The position numbers and the translations under genes were made by a program. The notes below the pieces were generated by a model. That model searched no databases, had not been told where the DNA came from, and saw only the letters and a program-made list of their open reading frames with translations. From Siphonodentalium dalli (lineage: Eukaryota; Mollusca; Scaphopoda; Gadilida; Siphonodentaliidae), in contig CP136067.1 of NCBI GenBank assembly GCA_032622095.1, positions 77,092,705 to 77,156,704 on the forward strand: a stretch of 64,000 nt of DNA, in the 5' to 3' direction. Positions 23,111 through 33,904 of the stretch are shown here, piece by piece. Every line of letters begins with the position of its first letter. Positions within the stretch are counted from its first letter, which is position 1.

Positions 23111-23548
23111 ACATAGTTTGCTCTAAATTTTAACATTCGTTTTATATTTTCCAAAGATATTATCAATCTATATATTGGACTAATGAGCTCTCCCAATAAC
23201 TCATTGCGGATACTTAAAAACCGGATATCGAACAGATTCGTTTTAAGGAGTTGAGATTTTGGGGTTCAAAAGAATGGTGACCGAATTAAGTCAAATGAAC
23301 TTATATCTTCTCAAATATCATATTTATATGGGGATGGGAATCGCGGCATTCATAGTGGGCTAGCAAAAACTGATACATAGCTCATTTCCTATCATTTTGG
23401 TTGAGTTATTAACATATAGGTGAAGAAAACGACGAGTAGGCCTACTCACTTCAACGCGACATACCTTGCTGCCATTCTCGAGCAATTTATGACTTAACTT
23501 CCCGGCCCTGAGTGACGTTGGGATGGGGAGAACCAGACACCAGAATTG

Positions 23549-23975
23549 CAACACATCCTCTCGCAAATACGCACATAATCGACCTATACAGTGAAATAGG
23601 TATACTGTTATTATTTGATTCTAAAATAGGAAGATAATGGAGCAGTGTCCGTTATTTCGTTTTATGGCGCGGGCCACAGTGAAAATATTGTTATTATTTG
23701 ATTCTGAAATAAGAAGATAATGGAGCAGTCTCCGTTATTTCGTTTTATGGCGCGGCCATAGTGAAAACACATGTTAAAGAGCTTACACCTGAAAAGGCCT
23801 GAGTTGGCTTATTTGTGTCATTGTGCGCACATTATTATGAGTCGATAAAGTGACTAAACGCTCTCATTTTCAGCATATTATCGACTCAAACTGAGGCTAT
23901 TATCAGCAGAATATCAACCGAAATCAAGGTAAATTATAAGCAGATAATGTGCGGATTTTTGGGAGAACAGGCTGA
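23549..23975 (+). mobile_element. MITE-A copy 3 with an internal 83-bp duplication
   Basis: Starts caacacatcctctcgcaaat and ends atttttgggagaacaggctg. Subterminal tacgcacataatcgacc and gcagataatgtgcgga are inverted matches. Inside, an 83-bp segment (first copy from 23606) containing ccgttatttcgttttatggc is tandemly duplicated with few changes. Non-coding. Confidence 0.8.
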
Positions 23976-24620
23976 GAATTGATAAAACCGTGTTTGTTAT
24001 GTCATTTACTCTTAAATTTATATTAGACATTTATATGATACGATGTGGTTTGGAAGATGCCAAAGTGGCACCCTCTGAGTTAGGTCGGGGTCGCGGCCCC
24101 AACAATTGATAAAAACCAAATTGCCAATACAAAATGTAAAATCATGGAAAATGTGTAAAATGTAAGTCAATTTAGTGAATCAGCACAACTTGAGCAGTCA
24201 GTAGTCAGTCATGATCTAATCTGGAAGAATGTGACAATCATCTACTATTGCCGAGAGTTCCAACCACATCAATTGTAAATTTAAAATTGAAGTGTGAATG
24301 ACATTGTTGCTCACTTTGAAAAAGAGGATAATGTCATACATTACAGTCAATGGGTCGAAAAGAAATCGGGATTATTTTTTTAATGATTAAGCAATACCAG
24401 AGGTCAACCCGAAGTATCAAATGAAGGTTATGATCAATTGGATGAAAAATGTTGACTAAAAGAGTCTTTATTTATCTGGGACTATTTCTTTACGCGAGCA
24501 ATCAATGCATAATTACGTGAAACATCATCGCAGTCCTTACAGGAGCCGATGTTTGTTTTCACGTCCCATTTGTTGATTTCAGTATGTTTTATCGAGGGTT
24601 TGAATGATGTTATAAATATA
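23976..24620. other. Stretch without recognised feature
   Basis: No structure or coding signal noticed. Confidence 0.5.
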
Positions 24621-24770
24621 ATCTACAACTCGTCCCCAATTTATAGCGGAAGTTACAAAACTCCTTCAGTAAATTAGGTCTGTACCTCGCATAAGGCTCG
24701 GTCCAGACATAATTTACTGGACTCGTTTTATAAATTCCGCTATAAACTGGGGATGAGTTGTAGATCCTCT
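24621..24770 (+). mobile_element. Polarised foldback FB2
   Basis: Left arm atctacaactcgtccccaat...; right arm ...ctggggatgagttgtagat. The arms are about 65 bp with few mismatches around a short loop. CTCG occurs four times on the + strand, in both arms, and CGAG never. The right end continues as GATCCTCT followed by a TATA-rich run; the left end lacks this. Half of a related copy, in the opposite orientation, lies at 63216-63308. Confidence 0.8.
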
Positions 24771-25336
24771 CTATATATAATAATTTATGACAACTTCTGA
24801 TATCATGACATGATTTAAGAATAGTTTAGGGTGAAGATGATCTAACAACAAGCGAGACGTCGCTTATGTTGAGTCATCTCCTCAGAAAAGAAGACAAACG
24901 TGTTAAGTATATATAAGAAGAGTGAAGAGCGTTCTCAATATATCGTGAGACACTAACATCACAATGGAATGATGCTTCTGCAATATAGAGACGACTTTCA
25001 AAACAAAACTATAATATGACTAGTATTAACGTTCACTGACTTTCTGTCCTTATTTATTTATTTACATTCAATCTATATAGTCAACATTCGATGCCTACAT
25101 GTACAATTGAATCTGGTCTGCGGATATTATTCTATATTATATCATATTATATTTTATCACATAATTTGGCCATAAAATCAGTTTCATAATTATCGGTAAT
25201 AGACACGTTTAATATCAGCGCGTGCGATGACGTCACGGCGTTCTTCAAATAACTTGCGATCGCTGTAGTTTATGATTGTTGTTTTCGATGAATATTTCGC
25301 GTTGCTTCGAGTTTATTTGATCATGTGATAAAAGGT
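24771..25336. other. Stretch without recognised gene
   Basis: Contains a perfect CRE palindrome TGACGTCA at about 25227 in gcgatgacgtcacgg, without any adjacent gene to interpret it. Confidence 0.4.
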
Positions 25337-25481
25337 ATCTCACACTCGTCCTATTTTATACGTAATTTATCAACCTCGTCCTCTAAATTCAATTTGAGCC
25401 TCGGTAAACCTCGGCTCAAATCGAATTTAGTGAACTCGGTTGATAAATTCCGTATAAAATAGAAACTCATGTGAGATCCTC
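25337..25481 (+). mobile_element. Polarised foldback FB3
   Basis: Left arm atctcacactcgtcctattt..., right arm ...aaatagaaactcatgtgagat; about 65-bp arms. CTCG occurs five times on the + strand and CGAG not at all. The right end is GATCCTCT followed by (AT)n, as in FB2. The arm sequence differs from FB2 but the layout (ACTCGTCC near the end, TATA box-like block, Y-rich middle) is the same. Confidence 0.8.
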
Positions 25482-25556
25482 TATATATATATTATATATA
25501 TATACTTATTATTTGACAATTACCGCCAGGTAGTGGATAATTTGTTATTTATTTAA

Positions 25557-25686
25557 GGGACTGCAGGAAGACGGTCAGTATTGGCCATGCAGTCCCTGTA
25601 CAATATCATCAATTTTGTATCTTTAGTTTAACTGTAATATGCTATGTTTATTGTACAAATAAAATCTATCTATCTATCTATCTATC
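25557..25686 (+). mobile_element. Retroelement 3' end with hairpin and (TCTA)n tail
   Basis: An inverted repeat GGGACTGCA (25557) ... TGCAGTCCC (25588-25596), an AATAAA at 25658-25663, then about five TCTA units to 25686. This is the layout of a LINE or SINE 3' end; no coding part is attached, so the source family is not identified. Confidence 0.6.
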
Positions 25687-27213
25687 AAATAACCGGTTTA
25701 AGTATAGCATATACCCTGTCCTGTGTCGTCTCTCTGGCAGCTGATAAACTAGATGTTACACGTTAGTTCTATCTAATTCAACATGCCTTGTTTTCATGCC
25801 ATAATTAGATATACAAGTTATTTTATAATCTAAACTAAAATCCGAAGGTAAGCAATATGTGTTTTGTATTTCAATTGGAACTCTGAATTCAATATAAAGT
25901 AGTGAATAGTCATCAATGTTATTTAAGTATTTTCTTCAGTTGAGATGCAAACATTAATGCGTATGCCTATAATGTGTTTTCGTGTGTGGCGTGCGTCGCG
26001 GAGAATATTGATTGTATCAGTAATTCAGAAATGTTTCAAGGAGACATTCCTGTTTGTGAATAGCCACGGCTGTTAAAACCTTTCATGGGATCGAACTAGC
26101 ATGCCATAATGTTCAGAGAAAACAAGGTATGATCTGTATGAGATCCAGACAGCATGCCTTTGTGGTTGGCTCTAATGACGATAAATCGGCCATCAACCGG
26201 CAATGAGCAGATAATAAATTGGGTAACTCAAGTCCGATCTCGACTGGCCAATTACGAGAAGCGTATGTGTCGAAAGAAGCATGGCTGTATAGGTTGGTGG
26301 TCTCATACCAGTGAGGAGTTCTTGATTTTATGATTTCTAAATATACCTATGCAAGTGTTGTCTTTCAGAAAACATGGCCCATAGGACGACCATAAAAAAT
26401 CGTTTCTTTACATCCGCCTAGACTCGTCCCCTATTAGAGGAAAATAAAACCAGTTGCACTTTGATGAAAGAAGATAAGAGTTTTCATTCGCATAAAGTTC
26501 GTTTATTTAACAATTTTAATGGTTTCATAAAATTTAGTGGCCCGGGACCGGATTAATTGAAATCGTCCGTCCTTTTAACATATCGCGCGAAACCTCGCGA
26601 CTTTGGAGTTAGTGTTTTCGGAACCATTGTGACATCATATGCCTATGCATGCAATATTGCGTGGGGACCAGAGGCCGACAGGCATAAAGAAGTTTAATAC
26701 CTGTGAGGTTACATGGGGTTGCATGAGATATGTGTCAAACAGTATAGGTTATCGTATTTCATAAACGAAGGACTTTTCACTTGTTTTCAATTATTCTTCT
26801 GGACATGAAAGGCACTGGTATAGTTTGAAACCTCAAATGATAATGCTCACTTCTACCACGTTATGGTTCCAGCAACGCCGGGACATATATAATAGGGATG
26901 AAACAATAAAGAGTGTTCGTTGTTAAAACGTATAGTATTTTCTTGATGGTGATTTAAATAGTATACATAATGTTGAACATTCATTGTGCACGCACCATGT
27001 CAATACTTTCGATTGTTTTGTAATCTTATATATATATTGTGTTATAAGTACAATGAAAAGTAAATCGTGTTTCTTGGATAGGAATGTTTTAGTTACAATA
27101 TATACATGGATATCACAAACATCATAATTGCATATTGCTCGGTTATGACATAGTTATACCAGCCTGGCTTGTCTTCCTATCACTCCCTGGTGGCAAGTAT
27201 CGTCAATACTACG
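25687..27213. other. Stretch without recognised gene
   Basis: Anonymous AT-rich sequence with chance ORFs only. Confidence 0.5.
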
Positions 27214-27500
27214 GATTTTTAAACAACTTCAAATGTAACTTTGTAACCTTTTTTTTTTATTTGTAACAAAAAACACGTCGTAATTTTTAAACGACTCAAA
27301 ATTGTAACTTTGTAACCTTTTTTTTAACAAGGGGGGAAGTGAAATATTTTCATTTTCTATTTGGAGTTCTTCCCCGGTTAGCAAATGTCGGATTTTTTTA
27401 AACGACTTCAAATGTAACTTTGTAACCCTTTAACAAGGACAGGTGAAATATTTTCATTTTTCTGGTTGGAGTCATTCTCTCACGGGAAGCAATATTGTGA
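27214..27500 (+). repeat. Irregular tandem repeat, three units
   Basis: The block ttttaaacgacttcaaatgt aactttgtaacc occurs at about 27216, 27285 and 27395. The last two are followed by aacaagg, gtgaaatattttcatttt and ttggagt in the same order. Unit lengths are irregular (about 70 and 110 bp). Confidence 0.7.
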
Positions 27501-28726
27501 CAAAACACTTGTAAACCCGTAACCCTGTTGTAAATGCGTAATGTATATAATTTTCTTGCACCAAATCTGGACATATATATAACGTGCCCAATCCATACGG
27601 GCAAACTGTATTGTATCTATGAGTAGACACACCACTAGAACAGATGGTTTACACGGACACGGATTCGGTAGACCTTGAATTTCCCTTGCTATAATAATTG
27701 AAGCGTGTCTAGTCTAGTGAAGCGAAATCAGTAACGTAGTGCGGAGACGACATGACAAACTTGCAAATGCAATGTTGCCGACACGCAAAGACAAATGACG
27801 TTTAGACGTCGTAACTTGTTTTCATTAATAGCGCAGCGGCCAAACCGAAAAAAGAGCTATAGTTTTCGAGATACCCACGGTAGAACAATTTGAAACCAAA
27901 TTCTACTAAAGAAGAAACGTGTTTGGGGGATGGGTAGCTAACTTCCAGTTTCCCGCAAACCGTTCAAAATTTATGTTAACTTCTTTCTAAATATGCATGT
28001 CAGATAACTACTACAACGTATGGATTAAATATTTCGTCATTATTGCAATATCCGTTTGAATGATAATTTTTGAATAAAAATATTTCGGTTCCAAATAGCA
28101 TGAAAATCCAAATTAACCAACACTTTTTTCCCTACCTAGTAGAGATATGGTATGATGTAGTACTTTTAACACTAACACTGTTGGTAAATAAGTTAGGACT
28201 TGACCACAGCGCTCGCCGTACCAAAATCGTTAATTTCTGGGAAAAGTCACTGGTGGGTACCGTTCATCGTCAATTTGACCACCGAATCAGTTTTTTTCAC
28301 TATAATTTTCGTGAACAATATATATTTCTCCTTTTAAAAAATAGGTTTAAACTTGTTATATGGTGGGTAGGGGTACCCGACCACTTTTGGAGTTCGCCCG
28401 CTGCACTTAGCTAAAACAGGAAATTGATCTAATATGAAACAATTTATTTATAATATATGTTTATAAATAAATAAATACTTCAATTCATTGTCACATATCG
28501 TAAGTTGTGAGGTAGGAAACTTTCTTCTCATCGCGTTGGTCTGTCGTGATTCCGCGCTTTAAAACCACTGCCGGAAATCACTTGAATTTTTTATCGAAAA
28601 AGTGTAGTCGCCAAAAGTTTCATCTTCACAGTATATTGACTGGTCTCCGGACTATAAACCTCATCATCGCTCTGTTTTGGCTGTCGTTATTACAGAGGAG
28701 GGCACGTTACAGAGCGATAGCGTCGT
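27501..28726. other. Anonymous stretch, partly repetitive
   Basis: Segments gacgacatg... near 27750 and tcgtaagttgtgaggtag near 28500 resemble 10010-10190 in the same order, so a diverged dispersed repeat may be present. A 114-codon frame at 28070-28414 matches nothing known to me. Confidence 0.35.
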
Positions 28727-28746
28727 AGGATAGGATAGGATAGGAT
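28727..28746 (-). repeat. 3' tandem tail of the LINE
   Basis: Four GGATA units on the + strand (TATCC on the element strand) directly after the element AATAAA. This marks the exact 3' end. Confidence 0.85.
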
Positions 28747-29183
28747 AATTTTATTTACAATACACACACATGGAAAGTACAATTACAAATAAATATAATA
28801 TTAATAGACTATACATGAATATTGCTAGGGGTGATATAGTCATGGCTGACTGTCTTCCTATCACCCCTGGATGTGGTGACATATTATATGATGAAGATGG
28901 CCGATTTGATTTGATTGTTTTTAGGTTACGTTTATCGTGTGCAGACTGGGTTTTTAATATATAGGCGTTGTTGGGGCGATGGTACGAAAAGTGGTTCATA
29001 TGTATGGGCATGCACCTACTTGGTCGATATAATGAATGAATACTATGAATATACATGTGTGAGTGGAACCGAGTAGGAATAATGTGAGTGAGGTTTTGGG
29101 AATTTTTTTTAAATTACCATGCATACTAGAGTGAATTTTGTTTTGTATTGTTTGTTTGTTTTGTTTAGTTTGTTATCAGAAAA

Positions 29184-32083
29184 TTATGTATCGTTTGTGC
29201 AATCAGGGCATCTTCGGTTTTTGCATCGCACGCTCGCTGAATAGGTATTAATGATATCCGTTTTCAAACGTTTTCGGAACACATGTCTTGATTGTTTAGA
29301 GGTATATTTACTTTCTAGGGAATTCCACATAAAGGGGAATGAATGGTATGGGAGAACTTTAGAAAAAGAGATGGTCCTGATTTTTTTTTGTAATATAGGA
29401 TTAGGTTGTCGTCTATTTGGTTCTGCTCTCTTGTCATACATACCAGAAAAAGACACCGGTAAGCGATCGTAGTACCAATCATGCATGAAAATGGATGCAT
29501 GTAATTTATGTAAATCATCTATTTTTAAAATGTTTTCTTGTTTGAAAGAGGATCGGTGTGACTTCTATATTTTTTGTCACATATAATTCTGATGGCTCGT
29601 TTTTGTAATAAATATAGTTTCTTCACTGCCGATACATGTCCCCATATTTGGATGCCATAAACTAAGTGGCTTTGAATTAGGGCGAAGTATAATGTTTTGA
29701 GAGCCTTGCTCGGGAGAATATGTTTAACTTTATTAATGCAATAAATTGCATGTGACATTTTTGAGCATACAATAGAAATGTGTTTATTAAAGGTCAGGTT
29801 TTCATCTATATGGATACCTAAAATTTTGGCAGACGATTCGTTCCGCTTGTTCCCTATCCGTCGAAGTTCGGCTCCATTGAGATATATTTTAATTGTATTC
29901 CATTTTTTGTCATTGTTTTGTGTTTGCAAGAGCATATAATTGCTTTTGTTAGCATTGATGGCTAGTTTGTTGCAGCAACACCAGTCAGATAGATTTCTTA
30001 ATTCGTTATTGACATAACTTTGGATTAACGCTTCATTTTGTCCACTGGCCATAAGGGTTGTATCGTCGGCATATGATAAGAGATCCATAGTAGTTGCATT
30101 TGACATATCGTTCACGTAGAGGAGAAAAAGTATGGGCCCGAGTAAGGATCCCTGAGGAACACCACATGATGTTTTTAGGAGATTTGACTTGCTTCCATTG
30201 AATTCTACGTATTGTCGTCTCTCATTGAGATAGCTTCGAAACCAGTTGTTTGCCATGCCTCTAATTCCATAATGTTCAATTTTTGTAAGTAAGATTTCGT
30301 GGTTTATTGTGTCAAAAGCTTTGGACAGATCAAGAAAAAGGGCTACGATGGAATCTTTCGTGGGCTTGTCGTTATTTTTCACAACATGATCCAGTAGATG
30401 AATGATGGGATGAAAAGTTGAATGGTTTGGGCGAAATCCGTACTGATGTTTAAATAAGATGTCCGATTCATTAAGAAAATCAACTAAACGTTTTTTGCAT
30501 GAGTTTTTCGAGTAGTTTAGAAAATGCGGGAAGAATGCTTATTGGACGATAGTTGTTTATATCCCCCTTGTCACTATTTTTCGGTATTGGTACAACTTTA
30601 GCTATTTTCATTTTGTTGGGAACATGACCTTGTTTGAACGACAAGTTGAATATATGCTTTAATGCTGGTGCTACAGAAAATATGGTTTCCTTCATCAGTT
30701 TTGTAGATATTCCATTGAAGTCACTGCTGTTTTTTCCATTCATTGAGTAGCAAGTTAAAATAACCTCTTGGATTGTGGTGGGCGTAATATTTAGCTCGTT
30801 GCTTTGTCTATTCGTTAAATAATGGAGGAAGTTTACATATGTGTGATTTTCAATAAGTTCTGTCGTTTTTTGACCTATATTGGAAAAATAGTCATTAAAT
30901 TTTTCAGCGATAGTGTCAGGATATATAAACTGTATGTTGTTATCATGTAGAACATTCGGGTAGCCACCCGTATTTTTGTCTCGTTTTATTGCACCTTTGA
31001 GGGTCTTCCATGTTTCTTTTAAACTATACTTATTCTTTTCTAATATCTCACAGTAATACATGCTTCTACTTTTCTGGATAAGTTTGTTATATAGTTGTCG
31101 ATATTTGAGGTAGGAATTCGTATGGATGGAGGAAGGCGAGCTTAGTTTACGGGTATATAGTTCTTGTTTCTTAAGTGAAGATCTTATTAATCCGGTGGTC
31201 ATCCATGGTTCGCGTTTGATGAATGTTTTGGGTATGTTTCGGGTAATGGGCGGAAAAGCTACGTTGTATGCTGTCAAATAGATATCCAAAAAGTTTTCGT
31301 ATGCTTGATCTGCATTATTACAATCACAAACCGAATGGAAACTACACGATTTAAGAGTATCGTTGAATTTATTAATATTTTCTTGGGAAAAGTTTCGTCG
31401 GGGAGTGCGTCTGGTTTCATGTGGGGTTTTTAATCGGCTATGTCCGTTATGACCTTCGGTGTCAGTGAGAAATATATACCCCAAAGTGATCTGACAAATC
31501 ACATGTAACTATACCAGAGCAGTGCTCGTTTCGAAGATTATTTGTGTATATATGATCGATAAGGGTCGCTGAGTGATCGGTCATTCTTGCCGGTTTTGTT
31601 ATCATGGGCACGAATCCTCGTGTGAATACATTGTTTAAAAAGTCGTTTGTTTTATTGTGCGCATCGAAATTTAGTAGATCGATATTGAAATCACCGATTA
31701 TATAAGTCTTATGATTTTTGAATTTAAATTCTATGGGATGATAACCGGAGAGTTTAAAGTCCGATGCTTGGTGTATTTTAAATGTTTCGGTTAGCGCTAT
31801 TATATCAAGATTGTTGTCATTGATTTTCATGTCACATAAAAGATTTTGTAAATTTTCAAAATTTGCATTGATGCTTCTGCAGTTAAGACCAAACATTGAC
31901 AGTTTATTCTTCTTATTGAGAATATCTTTTGCTTGTAAAGTTGAGAAGTAACGGCAATTGTTTTTTTTTATCAAAAATGGACAAAGTTGGTTCTTCGTCT
32001 TCCTCTAGGCTAGCCCATTTGGCGGCAAGATCGAAATTAGGCGCTTCCCTAATCTCACTCAGTGTTACGTTATTTGTGGCCAT
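29184..32083 (-). pseudogene. LINE ORF2: AP endonuclease plus reverse transcriptase, four frameshifts
   Basis: Order from the 5' end: an acidic N-terminal stretch (MATNNVTLSEIREAPNFDL); endonuclease blocks (LSMFGLNCRSINANF, IIALTETFK, YIIGDFNIDLL, then LSDHFGVY, with the catalytic Asp/His residues visible); a linker; reverse transcriptase blocks YGFRPNHST, FLDLSKAFDTINH, GVPQGSLLGPILFLLYVNDM and the catalytic LLSYADDTTL; then YLGI-like and WNSL...RLK tails ending CPDCTNDT. An in-frame deletion of roughly 60-70 residues removes the middle of the endonuclease, between GYHPIEFKF and TYIIGDFN. Frame changes fall at about 31965 (A run), 31472, 30493 (A run) and 29550. Three of the four are next to homopolymers or repeated bases, so either neutral decay or assembly indels could explain them. 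Confidence 0.9.
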
Positions 32084-32160
32084 CATGTGGTTTAATGATA
32101 TTTGTAATAACATTTGTGCCCTTGTTCAGATCGGTTACCATATACCAGTGGTTTGAGTTC

Positions 32161-33192
32161 GGTCTGCACACGACTTTGCACCTGCACATGTAAACAGTTT
32201 TATACATTGTAAGATGCATATATGTTTTCATAGTAATTGTTTTTCACATATTCGAGAGCCAGGGACTGGTCTACACGGTATACTGTAAATTATGTATGAC
32301 GTCACAAGTAAGCAGGCACGCCGGTTACAGATAATCGACCCGATCTTGACGCCGACCTGGTCGTTATTAGACTAATCTTACATATTATGCCTATAGTCTG
32401 GATCTATGAAATTCTTATAAAGGCTATTATTGCTGAAAAATGTATATCTCCTAACTGGTGTAGTTTTAGTCAGGTCTTTTAATCAACCGTATCATCGTAC
32501 GTCATTACGTATGGACAACCCGCGAAACTATAAACCCGTAATTATCGGCTCGTCCATTGTGCATCAGTTAAGTTAAACTGCATGTTGCCCCGAAATGAGC
32601 AGGGTTTTCGGCTAGAACCTATGTACTCTAAACTCCTTGACACTTTTTATGTGATTCCGTCACGACCAGAGCTGGAATAATATTCAGGAACTACAGCATC
32701 GAAAAGTCAATACCACCATCGTATTTTGTTTGTATCCTGTTTCTAAATACGTTAAATATTTATCTGTGGCTGAACACGTCGAATAAATGACATAGAAAAT
32801 GAAACATCCCCCAAAAATGGTGATTCCGTCACGGTGGAATTCATGATAGATGTATGATTCATGGGAGTGCCGACATATAAGAATGGAGTAAATCTGTGAA
32901 TTCCTCTCCACCCTGCACCCTCGATCTCTGACTACAACGGAAATCACTTTGACAACATTAATTTACTTTATTACACTCATATGCGCGATTTCCATTGAAA
33001 ACGCTGTTATTAATTAAAAATGGTAGTGTAACTAGTGAATTATGTCATTTCCCGTGACGGCATTGACGTTACATCGCTTACTGATCTAGACTGACTTTTC
33101 GATGGTTGATCTTTCTCCACATCGGGATTTTCATGCATTAATTCTGTGTGTTTTATCATATTTGGCGAACCAAATTGATGCAGAAGTGTAAT
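32161..33192. other. Stretch without recognised feature
   Basis: The upstream flank of the LINE; no promoter or other element recognised. Confidence 0.45.
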
Positions 33193-33359
33193 AAATAGAG
33201 TAATCAATTAGTGAGAATTACTTTAAATAATTCACTCGAGGCGAGAGACGTTTGTGTGAGAAACGCGTGCGCTAACGCGCACTCGCTTCTTACCGACGTC
33301 TCTCACCCCTCGTGAATTATTTAACGTAATTCTCGGAACCAATTGATTACTCTCTATTT
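33193..33359. mobile_element. Foldback FB6
   Basis: Arms aaatagagtaatcaattagt... and ...accaattgattactctctattt fold with about 75 bp each side, with some mismatches. CTCG occurs four times and CGAG twice on the + strand, so polarity is weaker than in FB2-FB5. The GC-rich centre (gcgtgcgctaacgcgc) is unlike the rest. Membership of the same family is uncertain. Confidence 0.7.
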
Positions 33360-33904
33360 AAATAACACCATTAGAATCAGCATACTACGTATACGAGGAA
33401 ACCTTTAATTATATACAGTATAAATTCGGAGGAAATTGACGTTTTATCTATTTTGGTGACTCTCCCCGACATCACACTGGCCCAGATAGCGCAATTTTGG
33501 CACCATTTAATAACATTGCATCCCGGTATCATTGAGATGATATGCACACACACTTATAAGTATATTAAACCTCGAAAACAAATTATGGTCTCTAATTCGT
33601 CAATACATGAGATGAGATCCAGTTGAGCAGTCCCGAACACATGTATTTCGAATCGGTGCTCTATAGTCAATCTGAAGCACAACACATATACGCAAAGGCC
33701 ATCTGTCGATCATTGCAACAAACGGTAGAAAAAGCTTCACACTTCTTAGTAAAACAATTTATAACCTGGGATCTGAGCGTTTATGAGATTCTATCCGAAT
33801 AAAGTAAGACCACGTAATATATCACCGCAGTCAAGATCGAAGGAAGGTACACGCGTGGGCACAGCGGAGTTTTATCAACTATAAAAGAGTCATGGCAACA
33901 ATAT
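33360..33904. other. Stretch without recognised feature
   Basis: No signal noticed. Confidence 0.45.

Larger units (their letters stand above)
28727..32160 (-). mobile_element. Near full-length, inactive Jockey/CR1-type LINE
   Basis: Read on the - strand: an ORF2-like region with endonuclease and reverse transcriptase (32083 to 29184), a 3' UTR of about 450 bp, an AATAAA next to the end, and a tail of four ATCCT-type units at 28727-28746. The 5' border near 32160 is a guess, set by where coding resemblance stops. The target duplication was not found. The body has four frameshifts and one deletion, so it cannot move on its own. Confidence 0.85.
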
